Shown: positions 55,699 through 64,000 of the stretch, piece by piece
Position numbering within the stretch: the first letter of the stretch is position 1
Layout of the letters: every line of letters starts with the position of its first letter
Source of the DNA: Edaphochlamys debaryana
Lineage: Eukaryota; Chlorophyta; Chlorophyceae; Chlamydomonadales
NCBI GenBank assembly: GCA_016858145.1
Contig: JAEHOE010000140.1
Coordinates: forward strand, 248,001-312,000
Reading direction: 5' to 3'
Length of the DNA stretch: 64,000 bases
Position numbers and translations under genes: made by a program
The notes under the pieces: model-generated
Seen by the model: the letters and a program-made list of their open reading frames with translations, nothing else
The model's database searches: none
Told to the model about the DNA's origin: nothing

Positions 55699-58600
55699 CT
55701 AACACGCTTGGCTCCCTCCCCCCGTCTGCCCCGTCCCCGGCTCTGCCATGAGCAGCGTGAGCCGCTTGAGGATCTCCTGGCTGCTGGGCCGCTCTTCGGG
55801 GTTGTGGCGCCAGCAGCGCTCTATGATGGAGCGCAGCGCAGGGGGGCAGAGCGGGTCATCCGGGGCCGGAAGGTCGGGGCGCGTGCGCTCGATTGCCACC
55901 AGGTAGCCAATAACGGCCGTGCGGGTGCCCTCCCAGGGCCGCCGCCGCGTAATCAGCTCCCAGATGATGCAGCCCAGGCCGTACACGTCGGATCGGTCCG
56001 TGACCTTCATCTCGGTGGGCGTGAACACCTCGGGGGGGCAGTCTGGAGGGAGCGGGAGGGAGGGTGCGTGGTGGGGAGGCGGGGAGGGGTAACAAGGTTA
56101 ACGCGCGCGGGAGACATGCGTTTGGGAGCGAGATCGCAGGGACGGAACCCCTGGCAGCTGACGTGGCATGCATGACTCCGGCCCAGCCCTATCCCGGCGT
56201 CACTCACATGCCGAGGTGCCGACCTCCAGATTGTCGGTCACCAGGGTCGTGTTCTGCTTGAACCTGCGGGCAGGTAACCGGAGCAGGGCCTCTGTCAGCC
56301 AATTCTTTATACCGGTATTGGCAGGGATGAATCTGGAACCAGTTGGAGCGCAAGTGCGGTGCTCCGCCCTGCTGCAGGGTGCTGGTCCCACCTGGACAGC
56401 CCAAAGTCCGCAATCTTGACCACCCCGTTCTCGTCCAGCAGCACGTTCCCCGGCTTGAGGTCGCGGTGCACGACGGTGGGGTGCTGCCGGGGGGGACGGG
56501 AAAGCCAATCAACGGCAAGGCGGGGTGTGAGGCTAGTGAGGCATGTGCCGGCCTCCCGCCCCTTGTTCCCCCAGCGGCACCCGCCCGACTCACCAGGTAT
56601 GCCAGGCCCTGTTCTCGGCATGAGGAGCAGCGGCAGCGCATGAAGCAGATAGAGGGAGGGAGAAGTAAGAGGCGGCAGCACCGCTTCAGCCGGCCCACAG
56701 CTCAATCCGTAGCCCAGCTAGCGTGACACCCACACCAACTAACCCTGCAGGACGGACCCACCCACCGCGGCAATGTCTCGGCTCATGCGCAGGATGTCCG
56801 TCAGGCCGTAGGCGTGCACGTGCCGCCCATCTCGCTGCTTGGCTGCGGTTCGCAGATGAAGGGGCCAGGCATGTCAGGCATTCACGCAGCCAGGTACGTA
56901 CTGGATGGGTGCCTAGCTCCACGGGCTGCCCCCGTACGCCGTTCGAGCCTGCTGCAACCATCCATACCCCTCCATTCCGAGTGCTCCTCACCGTGAATGA
57001 TGGTGGATAACGGTATTGACATAAGCTCTTCCGCCAGGAAGGGCCGCGGGGGTCTGAGGTTGCCGCCAAGCAGCCTCACGATGTTTGGGTGGTCCTGGAT
57101 GGGGAAAGGGGCGTAGGGTTGAGGAGTGGCCGCATGGGCACGGCGGGAAGGATGGGCGGGGCGGAGGAATGGGCTGAATGGGCACAGCGTGACGACCCCG
57201 CGTCCGCTTGCAGCAACAGCAGCAGTGCCACCGCTGCAGCTGGCAGCGGCGCACGGCCTTGCTTCTTGCCAACGGTCAGGACAGGCGACCCTGGCCGGAT
57301 GGCCCTACCACGCGGTGCCAATGGCTTTAGCCCAGCCCAGCCTTTCATACCCCGGCCCGCCTGCCTCCTTTCCCTCCCCCCTGCCAAGCCAGGAAGGCAC
57401 GGTCCAGCTGTGCGCACGTACCAGTCGCGACAGCACGTGGACCTCGTGCATCAGCCCCTTGAGGTTGGCCTCCGCCGTGAACATGTCCCCGGCCACCTCC
57501 AGCAGCTTGACCGCCACCGGCAGCCGCTGGCCGTCGGGCTGCGTCAGGACGCCACGACGCACGACGCCCGAGCCGCCTGTGCAGGTAAGAGGGCACGCGG
57601 GCATGTCGACTATGTCAACACCACTCGGGGGTCGGGGCCGTACCGTCCGCGCAGGGGTGCTAGCGCGCGCTTAGATAGACCTCAGGAACCATGCTATGCG
57701 CTCATAAGCCCAGTGTGGTCCGTCAATGTCTGAACCGCAGGCACTGCAACATAAGCCCCGGCAACTTCAGGCAGCTTTGCCTTGCTTCCTAGCCTTCCCC
57801 GCTCCCGCGCGCTCCGCCCATCCAGGGAGTCCACGCACCTTTCCCCAGGAAGGACGCCTCGTCCACCTCCAGGTCCCGCCCCATCACCAGCTGCAGCAGC
57901 CCGGAGCCGCTGCCGCTGCCCTCGCTGGCCTCCTCGGGTGTAACGGGCGGCACGAGCACCACATGCATGGCACAGTCTGCAGAGCAGAAACAGTAGAAAC
58001 AGTGAGGTAGCATCAAGAATGCAGTAATCATGCAAGCCATATCTAACAGATTCCAAGGTGCGCAGGGCGACCAAGCGTGCAGCACTAGCGAGCACGCACA
58101 ATCCAGGGGTGGCAGCCCCCGCCCCGCTGGCGCTTACTGGCGTTGGCCGCCCAGGCGTGCTTGTCCGAGGGCATTCCACCAGCTCCACCCCGCACGGTCG
58201 ACGTCACACTATCGGCCCGCATCGAGCCTAGGTCCACCTTGGAGACGGTGGCGGCTGCGCCCGACACCGAGCCCAGGTGCTGCTGTGTGGACGGCGGCGT
58301 GCTGGTCTGCGTGTCGAGCAGCGTGCTGCTGGTGGCCTGCTGCCCGCGGCTCGGCGTGTGCGGTGCCTGCGATGCTTGGGACGCCCCAGACCTCAGCACC
58401 TGCTGCAGCGCCGCCGGCTCGCCACACTGTTTAGCGCGGGCGTCAGCGCTAGTGCTTGCCACGCGCTCGGCAGCGCCCGGAAACACCTGTGGCGATGGGG
58501 ATTGCACGCAGAGACAATGTTAGTTGGGCCATCACCCATTTGCAATTAGCAAACGTACGTGGATTTATCTATCAGCAGCGTCTGATAGCTCGCTCACCAG

Positions 58601-61600
58601 GACCACCTCCCCTGCCTCGAGCTGACGAAGCGCCTCGCTCCCGCTCCCCCCGGGCGCGGATGACTCTGGTGACGTGCTGACCTCCTTCCCGCATGCGGCC
58701 GCGGCCGGCCCAGCACCCCCTTGCTTGCCGCCGCCGCCACCCCCACGGGGCGGCTTGGCGGCGCTTCCCGCTGCAGCGAGCGCTCTCCGCCGTCTCCGCC
58801 GCACCAGCAGCAGCGCCAGTAGCGCCAGGAGCAGTGCGCCCGCCACTCCGCCCACCACTCCGCCCACAATAGCGCCCACGTTGGCACCGCCGCCGCTGTC
58901 GGCGGTGGAGGCCTGGACTGGCGATGGGGCGGGGCTGCCCAGGGGCGCCTCGGGCGTCGCCACCGGCTGCCCCCAGACCAGCTCCAGGGACTCCAGGTAG
59001 GTACCAAAGTAGCCCTGGGGGTGGCAGTGGGTACAAAACGGGGGATGGGTACAGAACGACGGGGGCTTACATCGAGCAAAGCTGGGAGGAGCACACGTCA
59101 TCAGCTGGGCTTACAGCTGGGATATCTTTCTTTAGCTGACCAATAGAAGAATCGAGGCGGCACTGCAAGGCCAGGCAAGGCAACTTTTCCAGGAGTGCAA
59201 CACCGCGCTCGCTCGCACCTGGAAGCCGACCAGGTAGGTGCCGGCGGGTGCGGTCAGGAGGAAGGGCAGCGTGCACAAGGAGATCCTGCTGAACGGCGTC
59301 GTCCAAAGCCTCCCTGTGCTGGTGTGCAGCACCAGCCTCTCCACAAAGCCGCCAGCGCAGCCGCTGACCACCGTCACCACCTCCCCAGCCGCCAGCTCCA
59401 GCGTGTTCCACCCCAGGCCGCCGGGCGTGCCGGCACTGGCGGGCTCCTCGGCGCCCGCCCGCCCCAGCTTCAGCCCCGCGACCTGCTCCGTGGAATCCGT
59501 CTCGTTCAGAACCTCCACTCCCACGCTGATTGAGATGGAGGTGATGGCAGGGATGGTGGCGGAGCCAACGGACGCAGTGATGGAGCTGGGGCTGCCTGCT
59601 CCAGGTGAAGCGCTGGTGTTGGTGTTGGTGTTGGTGGTGCTGCTGTTCAAGGCACGCAGCAGACCGCCGGGTTCGGAACCGCTAGCGCCGAGCGTGAACG
59701 GGCAGGAGGGGCCATAGGGGCGGCTGCCCAAGCGGCCGCTTAGGTAGAGCTGGTGGACACCTGAGGGTAAGGTGGTAGCGGGTTCTTGGAATTCTTTCCG
59801 CAACCAAGGTACACAGTGCATACGAACGCGGTTAGCGCTTCGGCCAGGACACGTGATACGCCGACAGATGTTTCACCTGATACAGCCCGCAGCAGGGAAG
59901 CGTTGCCGCCAGATGAGGGGCCCGCGAGGGTGCTGGTGTTCTGCGAGGCGTTGGCCTTGCAGACCACATAGCCGGACGAGAAGCAGCTGGTGGGGTAGTA
60001 GCTGTAGGCCCCGGCCACTGCGGTGCTGAAGCCGCCGTGGAGGCAGGCGTTGGCGACCTGCCCCGTGGACTCGTCGCCGACCGCAATCCAGAGCCGGCCT
60101 GGGCGCGCACACGAGGGGGCGGCATCGCCTTAAATAACAAAGTATGTGAGTATGTAAGCCCTCCCACGGGGTCCCTCGAGCGACTCGCTCCGGCGGCTCC
60201 CTCCAGAGCTGAACGGGTGATATGGAGCAACGCGCAGGCCTCCAATTGACGCCCAGCATGCGATGCCACAAGCTATAGCTTGCTAATATCTACACTTAAT
60301 GCTTGAATGGAGGGAAACTCATCAACCAGGCGCGAACTCAACATGTTGGGAAGGCGGTCGCTCGCACCACCTCGCACCCATAGGCCAAGGAGCAATTCGG
60401 GCCTGTGTTTTGATAAACAAAAGTATACTTCTAGGCTATAAGCGAGGTAGTTCCCACTTGTTTGCGCGCAGCTGTCGTGAGGATGTTGCGGTGCCGACTT
60501 CGGCCAAACTTCGCCGACCAAGCAAGCCCGGACCGACCTCGATGTTGCTATCTAGCCTTAAGCATTTCAGATCGGCCGAGAAAAAGAGGTGCAACACTTT
60601 GTCGCGGGTCGGCATTGAAATGTGCTTCGCCCCACGTCCATCCTCCGCCCCCTGTCCCCCCGAAGCTCCGGTAGGGTCGTCCCGCAGTACTTGTCAACAA
60701 TGCAATAGAAATTCGGGCAAGGTGGATTAGGTGTGAGACCCAACCGAACCGCACCAAGCCCCGTTGGAACAACTGCCGCACTCACGTCCGTTCAGGCTCT
60801 CGTACGCCTTGTGCCGTACATCCAGCGAGGAGTACAGCCGCAGCGTATCCTGGACCTGGATCAGGTGCCAGCTCAGCCCCATGTAGTTCGACGACCTGCG
60901 CGCATGCACCACAGCAGACCAACGGAAAGCAGGATCACAGTTGTGCGGTAACGGTGCGGATGCGGTTCAGTGGAACGGTACGACACCGCACACCGGACTC
61001 GCCTGCAGGCGGCGACGGCCTCGTAGTACATGTACGACATCTGTAACAGCGACACGCGGTAAGGGAGGGCGGGCAAGGATCATCTCCAGCCACCGATCTG
61101 GTCCACCAGGTAACATTGCAAAGCCCAGCAGCTAGCCCAGCCTCGCCCAATGCCCTCGGTCGCACATCGGGATTTACAAAGAAGACGTCTGTGCTCCCGC
61201 CACCTCCGCTGACACCGCCGGCGCTGCTGTCAAGGTGATTATCGTGTACGAACTGCACACGGGGTTTCTCCGGGTAGTCGCCGCAATGGCCGTACTCCGC
61301 AATGCAGTGCACCTGCAGGGGTAGGGGTTCACCGTGCTTGAATACAGCAGTCTGCGAGCAACCACCCTCGCTCGTGACGCACCACGACGGCACTCCCCGG
61401 CTGGGTCGCACCTGGCAAACAAGCAGTCCGACGTTGCAAAACGTGGTCCACACGTTGGGTGAGAGCAGGGTGGTCTGCGCGGCGCAGCAGCGGTTGCTGG
61501 GACAGACGCGGCCGCTGCCGGCGCCGCACTCGCCCGGCGCTTGGCCGGCGGCGCTGAGGACGGTGCGCCGGGCCGTGGCGCAGGCGGGGCTGGGGACCAG

Positions 61601-63902
61601 GGCCAGCGGCTCCACGCTGTAGCGAGGCGGGCCGCTCCCCAGGGGCGCCGCCCAGAGCAGGCGAAGCTGGGCAAAGAGCAAGATAAGAGGGGGAGGTAGG
61701 GACGTCCACGTCAGCAAGGTACCGCATCCCGATGGGCGCATTGCATGCACGCGCTCGTACGGCTACACGCACACAAAGGACCCAGCAGCAGCACGGCGTC
61801 GCACCTGGCGGATGAAGACCACCTCCTGGGCGAACGGCGGCCCCTGCGGCCACGCGGCGGGGTCCATGTGGTGCCCCGCGAAGCCGGCCAGGTAGCCCCC
61901 CTCGGGCGCATCCTCCCGGAAGCGACTGGTGCAGCCGCCCCGCCCCAGCTGGTAGCGCCGGCCCGTGCGGCTGGTGAGCAGCAGCCGCTCAACCACGGGG
62001 CCGCGGAAGCAGCCCTGGGAATGAAAGGGCAGGGGAGGCGGGGTCAGCTCCCTCCAAGTGCGCGCCAAGGTTGCTAGCGCCAGCGAGCGTTGGGGCAGTA
62101 GCGACCGGCATATGTGGCAGGACAGGACAGGACAGGTCAGGTCCTCACCTCGACAAGCACGATGTAGTCGCGGCTGCTGGGGATGGCGTGGTACATCTCA
62201 AAGCCCGACCCCTGGTCCTTGGCCGCGTCATTCACGCCGATGACCCCCCCAATCACCGACTGGTTGCCCAGCAGGGCATACGCACTCCCAATCAAGGCCT
62301 CGTGAATGGGTTTGATTGCGTAGAGGTCATGCCAGCCGCCTCTGTACAGCGCGCTGACCACGGGCCCCTCCCGCCAGAAGACGTCCGTCTCGTCGAATGC
62401 TATGGTGCCCGGTGGCGGGCTCGGGTCTCCAATGACCAGGTCTGACCGCATCAGCTGAAGCCCCGCCGCCGCCGGCCCCTGAGCATAGGTGCTGGGCTGC
62501 TGAGAGGAGGCCTGGTACGAGGCCAGCCAAGGGTTGGAGACCTGCACGCGTGTGTGGGCGCGGCGGGAGCATCAGAGGGCAGCAGCAGGCGTCAGCGCTT
62601 CCGTCCAGCACTGACGGCCTGTCAACCAGCCAGCCACTCTAGTAGCCACCTGCTGTAAACCCTGGCCGCCGCCGCCACGCCAGCCACATTGCCAGCCGCC
62701 CCACTACTCACGTTCATCCCTAGGGACAGCATCGCCCACTCCTCGACGCAGATGTACGTCAGGCGCCAGTCGCACGGCACGCCTGGGGGCAGGGCGGGAG
62801 TAGCGGGAGCCTTGAAGACAGAAACACGGACTGGCACGGACCAGAGGCACCAGAGGCACGGACCGGCACTGTCTACCGGTACCGCCGTACAATCCTGGAA
62901 GCACCGCCATTCCTAACGGCCTTCCTCGCTTCCTGCCTTGCGAGGATCGCCCTTCCCTCGCCCGCTCACTCTGCGTCCGGAACTGGTTCTCCAGCTCGCC
63001 GCCCCACACGTTCTGGGAGCCTCGGCAGAGCTGCCGCTGGTCCCAGATCCACATGGCGTACTCGAGCTGCTGTGGAGGGTTCTGGGCGACCGCGGAGCGA
63101 ATCTCGAAGAGTATCCGCTGCGAGCATGGCAGGCGCAAGAGGAGCACGAGTGACAACGTTCGGAGCCCAGCCGGATGGAGGGGCAACAAAGCCCGGTCGT
63201 CAAAGCCAGGGGGGTTGTCGGGTCGGCTTGTTCCTTTTGGTGCGTGCGCCACAGCCAACGTTTTGCGCCAACATAACAGGCGCGCGTGACAACAGGCGGC
63301 CCCCAATGGTGCGTGCGTGTACCCACCTCGCCAAGTACTGGGTCGGCTGGGTACAGATCCAGGAACTGTGGGACGAGCACCTGGGAGTGGGGGGGGGGGT
63401 TTCGCATGGGCGTAGTGTGTGGTTGGGAGGGACTCATCACGCACCCAGGTCGGATTAAGCAGTAGGAGAACTTAGTCAAATCCTCCGTCCTGCTGAGCTA
63501 GGAGCTTCCTCGATCAGCCAGGCAGTGGGACACGCCCACGAGTTCTGGGGCTCAGGCTGCCCTTTATCATTCCCATTAAGCGACTGCCTCGACGGGGCTC
63601 CACCTCCGCGCCACGCACCATCCCCTTACGCGTTAGCCCCAGGAACCCATCGCCCGTAAGCCAACACCCGCCCAGCCCGCCCGCGCCTCCCGCGCTGCGG
63701 ACTGCACAGCCCCGCCGCCCATTCACCTCAACCGGGAGCAGACATCCCGGGGACGGCAGGGTGGGGTGGGCGCGGCAAATGCCCACTGCCTCTCTGAAGG
63801 TCGCGGGCTGGAGGACTAGCACATAGCTGGCGCCCCTCCATTGGAAAGAGATCTCAGTAGTGGCGTTGGCGGGCGGCGGCGCCGCTGTGTTTACGTCCGC
63901 GG
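55699..63902 (-). CDS. Multi-lectin receptor-like kinase (C-type lectin and jacalin-like modules, TKL-type kinase), 5' partial
   Basis: Twenty-two exons in view, about 1394 codons with consistent phase; the 5' end lies beyond the right edge. Exons: 63902-63727, 63380-63327, 63117-62970, 62782-62712, 62541-62149, 62014-61805, 61666-61412, 61312-61094, 61040-61003, 60895-60786, 60098-59877, 59760-59219, 59014-58598, 58486-58138, 57976-57839, 57576-57422, 57094-56992, 56842-56766, 56608-56594, 56483-56392, 56263-56208, 56042-55699. Order: C-type lectin-like domain ([34 protein letters not shown]); jacalin-like module ([29 protein letters not shown]); Cys-rich part with a hevein-like [15 protein letters not shown]; second C-type lectin-like domain ([29 protein letters not shown]); second jacalin-like module ([40 protein letters not shown]); one membrane helix ([20 protein letters not shown]) and RRRRRR stop-transfer; kinase with [29 protein letters not shown] and [15 protein letters not shown] replaces APE. 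It has a 15-bp microexon (56594-56608) and one GC-AG intron (61002). A surface receptor for glycans is inferred. Confidence 0.8.
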
Positions 63903-64000
63903 CTGCGTTGGGGTGGGGTGGAGGTGGGGGCGGCACATGGTAAAGTTCAGAGGGAGCAAGGCCAGGGGGCGGGACAGGCCTGGCCCTGCCGACAAAGCTA

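Noticed and set aside
1..64000. CRISPR arrays, bacterial operons or rRNA genes
   Set aside because: No regularly spaced identical repeats, no bacterial gene organisation and no rRNA-like conserved segments were seen; gene structure is clearly eukaryotic.

Overview
The window looks like nuclear DNA of a volvocine-type green alga (Chlamydomonadales, relatives of Chlamydomonas and Volvox). It is very GC-rich. Genes are cut into many short exons by introns with GTGCGTG/GTGAGT donors and C-rich acceptors. Candidate TGTAA polyadenylation signals follow several stops, and there is no operon structure or Shine-Dalgarno signal. I cannot name the species. All gene models come from reading splice sites and exon phase by eye; exon boundaries may be off by a base or two, and no transcript evidence was available.

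Layout. 1131-5418 (-): an AGC-type protein kinase with a very large insert in its N-lobe. 5419-10003: no recognised gene, but diverged copies of one repeat, the last of which abuts the promoter of the next gene. 10004-19205 (+): a 28-exon gene that fuses a plant/fungal-type heme peroxidase to a complete CotA/bilirubin-oxidase-type multicopper oxidase. 21833-30907 (-): the catalytic oligosaccharyltransferase subunit STT3, 19 exons. 32001-35634 (-): a leucine carboxyl methyltransferase-like protein. 35845-39332 (+): a tRNA-dihydrouridine synthase, arranged head-to-head with the methyltransferase. 40096-53112 (+): a tandem array of three DUF2252-type, kinase-like paralogues. The middle copy has one in-frame TAG inside the catalytic motif and is otherwise intact. 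55699 to beyond the right edge (-): a receptor-like kinase whose ectodomain repeats a C-type-lectin plus jacalin-like module.

The genes look like ordinary eukaryotic neighbours, not one pathway. Several act at or beyond the cell surface or in the secretory route: STT3, the membrane-anchored or secreted peroxidase-oxidase fusion, and the lectin receptor kinase. The main points of interest are the peroxidase/multicopper oxidase fusion; the DUF2252 array, with a shared element about 110-150 bp upstream of each start; the multi-lectin receptor kinase; and many short 'echo' duplications that copy a splice junction or a stop-codon region into the adjacent intron or 3' flank.
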